NCBI GenBank assembly: GCA_905207515.1
Contig: CAJLLK010000050.1
Coordinates: 1 to 5,952, forward strand
Origin: an uncultured Christensenella sp.
Lineage (GTDB): Bacteria; Bacillota; Clostridia; Christensenellales; UBA1242
Direction: 5' to 3'
Length of the DNA stretch: 5,952 bases
How positions within the stretch are numbered: position 1 is the stretch's first letter; each line of letters begins with the position of its first letter. The notes below the pieces were generated by a model. It made no database searches. It had not been told where the DNA came from and was given only the letters and a program-made list of their open reading frames with translations. Both the position numbers and the translations under genes were made by a program. Below, piece by piece: positions 1 to 5,146 of the stretch.

Positions 1-10
1 TTTGCTTTCA

Positions 11-94
11 CCCGGGCCGCCTGCCCGAAAAAAGCCTGTCCGGAAGAGTAAGTGAATGTGACAGGAGTGATGCTTTGTATCAAAGCTCACTGCC
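11..94. other. GC-rich hairpin cluster, tail of an unidentified RNA or gene
   Basis: This stretch is much richer in GC than the rest of the window and folds into three successive stems. They are CGGGC/GCCCG (13-17 with 23-27), CCTGTC/GACAGG (35-40 with 60-65), and a strong 11-bp hairpin with one bulge (66-91, loop TAT). No T-run follows the last stem on the plus strand. Read on the minus strand, the second stem is followed by C and six T, so it could act as a minus-strand terminator. I do not recognise an RNA family. A plus-strand reading frame is also open from position 3 to 185, but it runs straight through the next gene's promoter and is probably chance. The left part lies outside the window. 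Confidence 0.4.
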
Positions 95-137
95 GATTAA
101 AGTGCATAATTTGCAATATTTTACAAAAATTTTTCTA

Positions 138-166
138 TTGACAATCAGTCGCAAGTGTGCTAAATT
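138..166 (+). promoter_or_regulatory. Promoter of the 185-814 gene
   Basis: A perfect -35 TTGACA (138-143), a 17-nt spacer and a -10 TAAATT (161-166, four of six consensus bases) preceded by TG at 158-159, which makes an extended -10. Transcription should begin near 173, leaving a leader of only about 12 nt. Confidence 0.8.
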
Positions 167-174
167 AATATCAA

Positions 175-179
175 GAGGT
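175..179 (+). promoter_or_regulatory. Ribosome binding site that decides the start of the first gene
   Basis: AGAGGT-type Shine-Dalgarno sequence. It lies 6 nt before ATG 185, a good distance, but only 3 nt before the in-frame GTG at 182. This favours the ATG. Confidence 0.75.
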
Positions 180-184
180 ATGTG

Positions 185-814
185 ATGAAATTGGTTAGAG
201 TTTATGATGCAAACAGCAAGCTGCTTCCGAAATTGAAGAAAAGCAAAAAAATGCCTGATAATTTCGATAATATTTACAGAGATGAGGGCATTGTTGTGAC
301 TTTTCGCAGTCCAAAAAACGAAAAATATTATACCAAGGAACTGAGAAATTTGGGGGTTTATTTTGTTGCCACAGGTGACGTTGCACAGATTTTCAATGAA
401 GATGGAAAGTTTCTCGGAGAAACGACAATTGACAGCAAGAAAGAAATGTTTGATATAGAAATTTTGTTGAATTCGATTGCCATTGAAACCGCGACACGAC
501 TTATGAACGGAAAGGCAAAGTTTTTGAACAACATTCCAAATGAAGTGTTTGGCGGGTATGTTCATGGCTACGATTTTGCACGAATGGTAAAAGAAGAGCT
601 TGTAAATTATGTGACAATGTTGGCGTCGTCAGAAGAGCTTGAAGAAGCTAAAAAACTTAGAAAAATTGCAAAACTGAGTGGAGACTTGGTCGATAAAAGG
701 GCAAAAGTTGCGAACAAAAAACTGAGAAAAGAAGACGAAAAAAGCATGGAATATGCCTCAATTATGTGCAAAATTTCTGAAAAGAGCAGAAAGAAGATTG
801 AAAGAGAACTTTAA
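185..814 (+). CDS. Hypothetical 209-aa lysine-rich cytosolic protein
   Basis: I do not recognise this protein. Start ATG 185 is chosen over GTG 182 because of its spacing to the Shine-Dalgarno site. No signal peptide or membrane segment is visible. Residues 30-85 look like alternating beta strands and turns (for example GIVVTF, GVYFVATGD and a short charged turn NEDGKF). Residues 86-145 look helical and amphipathic. Residues 146-209 are strongly charged (Lys/Arg/Glu) and probably form a long helix or coiled coil ending in KIEREL. The basic tail could bind nucleic acid or ribosomes, but that is only inference. The gene is monocistronic, with its own strong promoter and terminator. Base composition matches the neighbours, and the reading frame is clean, so the coding call is good while the function is unknown. 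Confidence 0.85.
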   Translation: MKLVRVYDANSKLLPKLKKSKKMPDNFDNIYRDEGIVVTFRSPKNEKYYTKELRNLGVYFVATGDVAQIFNEDGKFLGETTIDSKKEMFDIEILLNSIAIETATRLMNGKAKFLNNIPNEVFGGYVHGYDFARMVKEELVNYVTMLASSEELEEAKKLRKIAKLSGDLVDKRAKVANKKLRKEDEKSMEYASIMCKISEKSRKKIEREL

Positions 815-850
815 TCACCAAAACATCAGATTTTTGGTGATTTTTTATTT
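814..850 (+). terminator. Rho-independent terminator after the first gene
   Basis: A 10-bp stem ATCACCAAAA/TTTTGGTGAT (814-823 with 832-841, loop 824-831) runs into a T-rich tail. The stem begins at the last base of the stop codon. Confidence 0.85.
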
Positions 851-865
851 TAAAAGAAATTTATT

Positions 866-893
866 TTGATGTGAAATAATTTTGTGTTATTAT
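866..893 (+). promoter_or_regulatory. Promoter of the zinc-ribbon/BIG2 operon
   Basis: -35 TTGATG (866-871, four of six), a 16-nt spacer and -10 TATTAT (888-893, five of six) with an extended TG at 885-886. Transcription would begin near 900, so the transcript would open almost directly with the AGGAG ribosome site (900-904). Confidence 0.65.
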
Positions 894-909
894 TTATATA
901 GGAGAAAAT

Positions 910-2133
910 ATGGAAACCCAAGAGACGACACAAAAATCAAATAAACCAGGCACTATAAAATGCGAAAATTGCGGTTCTTCAAGCGTTGTTGTGAAATCAA
1001 ATGATTTGGCGATTTGTGAATATTGTGGGTCAAAAATCAAAATAAAGCATAACGTCACGAACAACATAAATGTTACAGTTGATCAATATGGCACAAAAAC
1101 AAGTTCAGAAAACGTTGTTTTGAAAACGAACTTGTCTGAAGATGAGTTTTTCAGACAGGCTCTTATTGAAATGACAAAACAAGATGATGTGCCAGTGACT
1201 TTTCTTGACTGTGAATTTGGCGAAATAACAATTGAATATCCACAATTTTTGATGATGAAAATTCGATATCAAGGCACATATTCGGCGTCTATTGGCTATG
1301 ACAGAAAAGAACGATATGAAGACTATGAAACGCATTATGATTCTCAGCTCAAGATGAACGTTCGTCAAAAAGTTATCAAAGAACGAACAGTGACCGATTG
1401 GCAACCTTATTATGGAAATGCCTCTTCAGTTGAATTTGTTTGCGTTCAAACAAATGGTGATGACAAAGCGACAAGATATGTTGAAGATATTGTGGAAAAT
1501 TCAGAACTAAACAGCATTTCAGTTGGTTATGAAGAAAGTGACTTGCAAAACATTGAAATCAAAAAAGCCACCATGGAACAAATGGACAGTGCAATCATGA
1601 TTGGAAAATATTATGCCGACTCAAGAATTCATCTTCCAGGTGACCACATGAAGGATTATAGGTCCAGTTTTTCTCACGAGATTGTTGAAACAAAATATTG
1701 CATAGCGCCGCAATATTCCATGACTATCAAAGACAAAGACAGCCAAGCTCAGCTCAAATCTTTTGTTACAAAAATGGGCTTGAGAGGAACTGTTCCGAGC
1801 GATGCAAAAGATGACAGCAATGCAATTTCCACTTCTTCAAGCAAATATGGCAAAATTTCAATTGCGCTTTCGGTTGTTGCAATGGTTTTGATGTTGGCAT
1901 TTACGTTTATTCCGATAAGTGTCAGCTACAAATTTATTGTGTTGCTTGTTTGCATTCTCATGACCGCAATTGGTTATAAAGTTTTCTTGTCAAAAAAGAA
2001 AAAATTTACGAAAAATTTTTATAACGACAAACTTGATGCCAAAATTGAGAGATTGAAAGAATATTTAGAAAATCACAATATGCCAGCTTTAACACAAGAA
2101 GAGTTGGACTATATAAATAAGAGCAAAAGGTGA
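910..2133 (+). CDS. Zinc-ribbon protein with two C-terminal membrane helices
   Basis: A 407-aa protein of unknown role. The N-terminus is a zinc ribbon of the short TFIIB-like type: C18-x2-C21 and C36-x2-C39, each pair followed by glycine (CENCG, CEYCG). Residues about 45-300 are a soluble, mixed alpha/beta region rich in Tyr and Asp/Glu that I cannot assign. Residues about 316-336 and 341-360 are two hydrophobic helices joined by a tight turn, followed by a basic stretch (SKKKKF) and a charged helical tail. With the basic segment after the second helix, both ends are most likely cytosolic, anchored by a hairpin. Start: AGGAG lies 5 nt upstream of ATG 910. The stop sits inside the ribosome site of the next gene, so the two are made together. 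Zinc-ribbon proteins of this shape in Bacillota are usually annotated only as hypothetical; a membrane sensor or scaffold role is inference. Confidence 0.88.
   Translation: METQETTQKSNKPGTIKCENCGSSSVVVKSNDLAICEYCGSKIKIKHNVTNNINVTVDQYGTKTSSENVVLKTNLSEDEFFRQALIEMTKQDDVPVTFLDCEFGEITIEYPQFLMMKIRYQGTYSASIGYDRKERYEDYETHYDSQLKMNVRQKVIKERTVTDWQPYYGNASSVEFVCVQTNGDDKATRYVEDIVENSELNSISVGYEESDLQNIEIKKATMEQMDSAIMIGKYYADSRIHLPGDHMKDYRSSFSHEIVETKYCIAPQYSMTIKDKDSQAQLKSFVTKMGLRGTVPSDAKDDSNAISTSSSKYGKISIALSVVAMVLMLAFTFIPISVSYKFIVLLVCILMTAIGYKVFLSKKKKFTKNFYNDKLDAKIERLKEYLENHNMPALTQEELDYINKSKR
2125..2133 (+). promoter_or_regulatory. Coupled ribosome binding site for the BIG2 gene
   Basis: AAAAGGTGA contains the stop codon (TGA, 2131-2133) of the upstream gene and ends 5 nt before ATG 2139. 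Ribosomes finishing the first gene would stop on this site, so the downstream start is probably translationally coupled. Confidence 0.75.
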
Positions 2134-2138
2134 AAAAT

Positions 2139-3086
2139 ATGGAGAAAAAAGCAAAAATAACAATGATTGTCAGCATAATTGTGGTTGTTGTGTGTTTCTT
2201 TTTGTCTTTCAATTTTACTAATGGGGTTAGCAATTCTACCGGCGAGCCTTATGTTTCAGACATTTATCTTGACAGTTCTCACTTAGACTTGGAAGTTGGA
2301 CAAGAAGGGGATATAAGAGCGGACATATTTTATGGCAATGTGACATCAGATAATGTTGGCATCATTGATGTGTCAAGAGATGTGAATTGGTCTTCTACCA
2401 ACGAATTTGTTGTTGAAATTTTGAACGTGTATGAAGAAGATGGAAACAGCTCTGGAATTTTTTCTTCTCGCATTAAAATTCGGGCTGTTGGAGAAGGCAC
2501 GAGCAACATCTATTGCATTGCAAGAAATGGAAGACAAGCTGTTTTGAGCGTGTCAGTCAGTGGAAGCACGTTGGCAAATTTTGTGTATTCTTTAGAAATT
2601 GATCCTTCAACATGGGAGGGGTTTGAAATCTCTTCTTCGGGAGATAATGTGGAAGATGAAAAAACTTGCGTAAACAATCTTACATCACAATTTCTTAGAA
2701 GCAGTGACACATACAAGGTTTATTGCACTGACGGATATAAATATGAATATGATGTTTATGGAAATCCTTTGCCAATTGAAGATTATTCAAGTTCACAGAT
2801 TTCTGTAATTTTTTATTTGCTCGGAGGAAACGTGTTGGGCGATGTAAAACAAGACATTTTGACGCTTTTTGCTGGTGTTCCATCAGACGACATTCAAATT
2901 TCAAACAATGCTGGACTTTACACAATCTCGTCAACTTCCAGCTCGGACCAAATGGTTATAGATTACCGCAACAGTCAATTCGGCGGCTATGAATATACAA
3001 ACGGAGTTGAAACAATGAGACTGGCAAGGTTGACGGGCAGCATTTCAGCACCAGACTGGTTTGACATAAACGATTTTGCAGCATAA
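2139..3086 (+). CDS. Membrane-anchored extracytoplasmic protein with a BIG2-type Ig-like domain
   Basis: A 315-aa protein. ATG 2139 is preferred over the in-frame GTG 2130, which lies inside the Shine-Dalgarno sequence. After a short basic N-terminus (MEKKAK), residues 7-26 form one hydrophobic helix, and no clear signal-peptidase or lipobox site follows, so it is probably a signal anchor with the rest outside the cell. Residues about 40-141 match the bacterial Ig-like group 2 pattern: a first strand with LDLEVGQ, then a central VNWSST (82-87), then a closing IRAVGEGTSNI (114-124). Residues 142-315 are rich in Ser, Asp and Tyr and not recognised. They contain two cysteines (177, 196) that could form a disulphide. 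BIG2 domains usually occur in surface and adhesion proteins. Co-expression with the membrane zinc-ribbon protein suggests a joint envelope role. No LPXTG sorting motif is seen. Confidence 0.87.
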   Translation: MEKKAKITMIVSIIVVVVCFFLSFNFTNGVSNSTGEPYVSDIYLDSSHLDLEVGQEGDIRADIFYGNVTSDNVGIIDVSRDVNWSSTNEFVVEILNVYEEDGNSSGIFSSRIKIRAVGEGTSNIYCIARNGRQAVLSVSVSGSTLANFVYSLEIDPSTWEGFEISSSGDNVEDEKTCVNNLTSQFLRSSDTYKVYCTDGYKYEYDVYGNPLPIEDYSSSQISVIFYLLGGNVLGDVKQDILTLFAGVPSDDIQISNNAGLYTISSTSSSDQMVIDYRNSQFGGYEYTNGVETMRLARLTGSISAPDWFDINDFAA

Positions 3087-3120
3087 AAAAGCATGACTCA
3101 ACATCATGCTTTTGTTTTTT
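3087..3120. terminator. Bidirectional terminator between convergent genes
   Basis: A perfect 10-bp stem AAAAGCATGA/TCATGCTTTT (3087-3096 with 3104-3113) with a 7-nt loop has T-runs on both sides, on the plus strand after 3113 and on the minus strand before 3091. It begins right after the plus-strand stop. Its right arm encodes the last codons and the TGA stop of the minus-strand gene, so neither convergent transcript has a real 3' untranslated region. Confidence 0.88.
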
Positions 3121-4330
3121 CTTCAGATTTTGGTTTTTTCCAATGGAATGTAACAAAATTTTTAAATCTGTCAAGAGATTTAATTTGTTTCGGATATTTT
3201 TCTTTGCAATAACCATACAATTCTCTCAAGAAAGGAGAACGATTTCTTCCCCAAACCACAATTCGAAAAAATCTTTTTTTATGTCTTTTATATTTTTCAA
3301 CATCAACCACATTTTTAAATTTATCAAGATTTCCAGCCACATCGGCGCTCACAAGAAGTCTCAAACATTTTGGACACAAAGACCTTCCGCAATTTTTCAT
3401 GTCTTTTCGAAGTTGAAGATAGTTGAAGCATGGTCGCAAATATTTTTGTGCAGCTTCATAGTCTGCCAAAATTTTGGTTTTCTCATAACGCGAAACTTCG
3501 GCGCCAGAACTGATTATTTTTAAATCTGGCACAGAAAGTGCTTGTGTTGTCAAATAATCATAATGTGAACAGTCTGTGTGTCTGACATTTTGGATTGAGA
3601 CATCTTTTGGGCCGAAAGTTGCCGAAAATAAATATGTTTTCCAAAGCTTTTTAAAGCATAAAATTTCGGCAAGGGTGATGTAAGTGTGAACCGTTGTATG
3701 CACATAACCATGTTTTTTGCACATAAATTTGATAAAATTTGAAAAGGTCAAAATCAGTTCTTTTCCAAGTTCATCAGCGACCAGTTTGTATCTGTCAAAA
3801 ATATATTTCTTCTTTTTTAAATATTCAAAAATATTTTTTGAATGTGTTCGCCATAAATCAAGAGAAACGGCTCCCATATAAAAATGAGTAATTTTTAAAT
3901 TTCCGTCTTCACAGTTTCCATACTTATATATTGTGTAAAACGAGTCGACGCCAAGCGAATTTGCAGTGCCAACAGCGGTTCCGCCAATCAAAGCGTTTTC
4001 TGTTTCTGCAAAAATTTTTGGAGCATACAAAGTTTTGTCGTTTTGGCAAAGCGTTGGTATGTAATCTTTTTCCAAATTGTTTTTCAGCGCTTCTGTTATT
4101 GGCAAATAACTTGCAATGTCGTGCTTTTCACGCATGGCAACTGGCAGCAAAAGCACAACAAACGCGTCAGCCCTTTCCGTGAGCAAATATTTCTTCCATT
4201 TTTGCTCGCATTCCAAAAACAAGGTGTCTTTTTTGCCGTTTGTGTCTATTTCACAAATTAAACGGGTGCCAATCCCCCCCCCGCTAGGGTTGTGGAAATC
4301 TTCAAGATAGATTTTCTTTATGGTTATCAT
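3104..4330 (-). CDS. PP-loop (QueC-like) ATPase-family protein with a four-cysteine site and a slippery G9 tract
   Basis: A 408-aa protein. Residues 114-134 carry a modified PP-loop: S125-L-G-V-D-S130, compared with the SGGxDS nucleotide-binding loop of QueC, asparagine synthetase and related enzymes that adenylate a substrate with ATP. Near the C-terminus, C301, C314, C319 and C322, followed by LR and a conserved-looking ADVAGNLDKF stretch, resemble the zinc-binding cysteine cluster of QueC. The spacing differs, with four residues between C314 and C319 instead of two. The N-terminal 110 residues and the middle (140-270) are not recognised. The protein is much longer than QueC (about 220 aa), and no queuosine genes lie nearby, so preQ0 synthesis is unlikely. 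QueC-like proteins also occur in anti-phage Qat systems, but the partner genes are absent here. Start ATG 4330 follows TTAGGAG (4337-4343). Codons 17-19 are GGG GGG GGG. The substrate is unknown. Confidence 0.85.
   Translation of the reverse strand: MITIKKIYLEDFHNPSGGGIGTRLICEIDTNGKKDTLFLECEQKWKKYLLTERADAFVVLLLPVAMREKHDIASYLPITEALKNNLEKDYIPTLCQNDKTLYAPKIFAETENALIGGTAVGTANSLGVDSFYTIYKYGNCEDGNLKITHFYMGAVSLDLWRTHSKNIFEYLKKKKYIFDRYKLVADELGKELILTFSNFIKFMCKKHGYVHTTVHTYITLAEILCFKKLWKTYLFSATFGPKDVSIQNVRHTDCSHYDYLTTQALSVPDLKIISSGAEVSRYEKTKILADYEAAQKYLRPCFNYLQLRKDMKNCGRSLCPKCLRLLVSADVAGNLDKFKNVVDVEKYKRHKKRFFRIVVWGRNRSPFLRELYGYCKEKYPKQIKSLDRFKNFVTFHWKKPKSEEKTKA
4274..4282 (-). repeat. Homopolymeric G9 tract inside the PP-loop gene
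   Basis: Nine consecutive G on the coding (minus) strand, nine C on the plus strand, encode Gly17-19. Losing one G would give a TAA stop five codons past the tract, and gaining one would give a TGA stop a few codons further on. Tracts of this kind in the first codons are the usual form of slipped-strand phase variation. A sequencing error in run length cannot be excluded. Confidence 0.9.
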
Positions 4331-4361
4331 TTTTTTCTCCTAACAATTTGTTTCGTTTTGT

Positions 4362-4370
4362 ATTATAACA
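4362..4370 (-). promoter_or_regulatory. Extended -10 promoter of the PP-loop gene
   Basis: On the minus strand this reads TGTTATAAT, a consensus -10 (4362-4367) with its TG extension. No good -35 is present at 16-18 nt, so recognition would depend on the extended -10. The leader would be about 25 nt and includes the TTAGGAG ribosome site. Confidence 0.65.
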
Positions 4371-4444
4371 CATAAAAATGAAATTTCCTAATCTTTCATT
4401 GCTTTAACAAAAATTAAAATATTAAATTTTTTTTGCGTTTTTTA

Positions 4445-4473
4445 TTGACATAATCAGTTTGGTTTGGTAAAAT
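4445..4473 (+). promoter_or_regulatory. Promoter of tRNA-Asn
   Basis: Perfect TTGACA (4445-4450), a 17-nt spacer and TAAAAT (4468-4473, five of six) with an extended TG at 4465-4466. Transcription should begin near 4480, about 15 nt before the tRNA. Confidence 0.88.
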
Positions 4474-4494
4474 ATTACACGTAACCGTTGATAT

Positions 4495-4569
4495 TCCGGA
4501 GTAGCTCAGCGGTGGAGCAGGCGGCTGTTAACCGCAAGGTCGGAGGTTCGAACCCTCTCTCCGGAGCCA
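4495..4569 (+). tRNA. tRNA-Asn(GTT)
   Basis: A 75-nt complete cloverleaf. The acceptor stem TCCGGAG/CTCCGGA has 7 perfect pairs, the D-arm is GCTC/GAGC, and the anticodon loop CTGTTAA has anticodon GTT (4527-4529) for asparagine. The T-arm GGAGG/CCTCT carries the usual TTCGAAC loop, the discriminator base is G, and CCA is encoded in the gene. The first pair of the anticodon stem (G4520 with A4536) is mismatched. A strong promoter lies just upstream and a terminator just downstream, so it is a single-gene transcription unit. Confidence 0.97.
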
Positions 4570-4578
4570 AAGAAAAGG

Positions 4579-4606
4579 AGCGTGACGAGTGGTCATGCTT
4601 TTTTTG
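4579..4606 (+). terminator. Terminator of tRNA-Asn
   Basis: Stem AGCGTGAC/GTCATGCT (4579-4586 with 4592-4599, eight pairs including one G-U), loop GAGTG, running directly into a 7-T tract (4599-4605). It begins 10 nt after the encoded CCA. Confidence 0.85.
4588..4605 (+). repeat. Direct repeat, copy 1 (terminator arm)
   Basis: AGTGGTCATG followed by C and seven T. The same sequence without the C recurs at 4742-4758. Copy 1 is the right arm and tail of the tRNA-Asn terminator. Confidence 0.75.
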
Positions 4607-4758
4607 TTATGACCTTGCGGCAGCTCTGAAAGAGCTGGCTTCCGAATGGAAGCATTAACAGCCGCAGGCTGAACGCGTGAGCGAAACAAACGAAGTTTGG
4701 ATTAAACCGCAAGCAGCTGTGACCAAAGGCGTGTTGGCGAAAGTGGTCATGTTTTTTT
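4607..4758 (+). ncRNA. Candidate structured RNA: multibranched hairpin cluster after tRNA-Asn
   Basis: No open frame explains this GC-richer stretch, and almost every base falls in a short perfect stem. Closing helices: ATGACC/GGTCAT (4609-4614 with 4745-4750) and, inside it, CTTGCGG/CCGCAAG (4614-4620 with 4707-4713, sharing C4614). Five hairpins follow within: 4621-4637 (7 bp, loop GAA), 4638-4653 (6 bp, loop GAAT), 4659-4671 (5 bp, loop GCA), 4674-4683 (3 bp, GUGA tetraloop) and 4687-4699 (5 bp, loop GAA). The right end is TG then seven T, like an intrinsic terminator. No separate promoter is evident, so it would be made by readthrough from tRNA-Asn or act as DNA. It matches no RNA family I can name. 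A palindrome-rich non-coding mobile repeat is the alternative. Confidence 0.5.
4742..4758 (+). repeat. Direct repeat, copy 2, a second terminator-like end
   Basis: AGTGGTCATG followed by seven T, 154 nt after copy 1. TGACC at 4720-4724 can pair with GGTCA at 4745-4749 to form a local hairpin before the T-run, so this copy may also terminate transcription. The pair of copies brackets the hairpin cluster. Confidence 0.65.
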
Positions 4759-4765
4759 AATCCAT

Positions 4766-4900
4766 TTATTCATCTTTTCCGAGCAAATAATCTATTATTT
4801 CATTAAAATAATATGCTAATTTTATTAGCATATCAAAATTACATTCTCTCTTATTGTTTTCCCAATAAGATATTAATCTTTCAGAAACTTGTAAATCTGC
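4766..4900 (-). pseudogene. C-terminal remnant of an XRE/Cro-CI-type helix-turn-helix repressor
   Basis: The minus strand encodes 44 residues ending at a TAA (4766-4768). They begin ADLQVSERLISYWENNKRE, continue DMLIKLAYYFNEIIDYLL and end in GKDE. This is the recognition helix and following helices of an HTH_3 (XRE) domain: VS-x3-IS-x-WE, RE, L-x2-LA-x-YF and DYLLG are the family's landmarks. The first helices and any start codon are missing, because an in-frame TAG lies immediately upstream (4901-4903) and the tRNA-Pro gene begins 10 nt further on. The surviving part is not internally broken, so the decay is recent or the fragment was cut off in one step. Such repressors usually belong to prophages, integrative elements or toxin-antitoxin modules. 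The inverted repeats here (4811-4833, 4849-4870) are simply its codons. Confidence 0.8.
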
Positions 4901-4912
4901 CTAAATAATTTT

Positions 4913-4988
4913 TGGTCGGAGTGGTGAGATTTGAACTCACGGCCTCACGGTCCCGAACCGTGCGCGCTAGCCGCTGCGCTACACCCCG
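4913..4988 (-). tRNA. tRNA-Pro(CGG)
   Basis: A 76-nt complete cloverleaf on the minus strand. The acceptor stem CGGGGTG/CACTCCG has one G-U pair, the D-arm is GCGC/GCGC, and the anticodon arm CACGG/CCGTG has loop TTCGGGA with anticodon CGG for proline CCG codons. The T-arm GTGAG/CTCAC has loop TTCAAAT. Discriminator A and CCA are encoded. CCG should be a rare codon in such an AT-rich genome, so this is a minor-codon tRNA. No terminator is evident downstream; transcription would continue into the repressor remnant. Confidence 0.97.
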
Positions 4989-4999
4989 ATGCACTTTAT

Positions 5000-5026
5000 A
5001 TTATAACAATTGCAAAAAAAAGTCAA
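5000..5026 (-). promoter_or_regulatory. Promoter of tRNA-Pro
   Basis: On the minus strand, TTGACT (5021-5026) and a perfect TATAAT (5000-5005) with an extended TG. The spacer is only 15 nt, shorter than ideal, and the extended -10 may compensate. Transcription would start about 5 nt before the tRNA. Confidence 0.7.
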
Positions 5027-5083
5027 ATTCATTTAAAAACATTTTTTTCGACAAAATTAGTCTTTTTTTCATCAAATTTCCTA

Positions 5084-5112
5084 TTGACAATTCTCTTTTT
5101 TAGTGTTAAGAT
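5084..5112 (+). promoter_or_regulatory. Promoter of the 5147-5821 gene
   Basis: Perfect TTGACA (5084-5089), a 17-nt spacer and TAAGAT (5107-5112, four of six) with an extended TG at 5104-5105. It predicts a leader of about 28 nt. It also shows that the in-frame codons upstream of ATG 5147 are not translated. Confidence 0.85.
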
Positions 5113-5146
5113 AAAAGTCCCGCAAAAAGGTGAAAGAGAGAAAGTT

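Noticed and set aside
11..65. SRP RNA, ZTP riboswitch or RNase P fragment
   Set aside because: Short similarities (CCGGAAG, CCGCCTG, GAAAAAAGCCT) do not extend to the conserved core of any of these RNAs.
3..185. Plus-strand open frame at the left edge as the end of a gene
   Set aside because: It runs through a clear promoter and ribosome site, and its translation looks unlike a protein end; chance is more likely, though the left edge prevents certainty.
80..565. Minus-strand open frame of 161 codons
   Set aside because: It is antisense to the 185-814 gene and to its promoter, with no ribosome site.
3104..4330. A complete Qat or deazapurine-modification locus
   Set aside because: Only the QueC-like protein is present; none of the partner genes of those systems is encoded next to it.
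4811..4870. Two perfect inverted repeats that look like operators or terminators
   Set aside because: They fall within codons of the XRE remnant (for example DMLIKLAY) and lack a T-tail of the right kind.
4931..5146. N-terminal extension of the last gene's reading frame
   Set aside because: It crosses tRNA-Pro on the other strand and the promoter at 5084-5112, so transcription starts after it.
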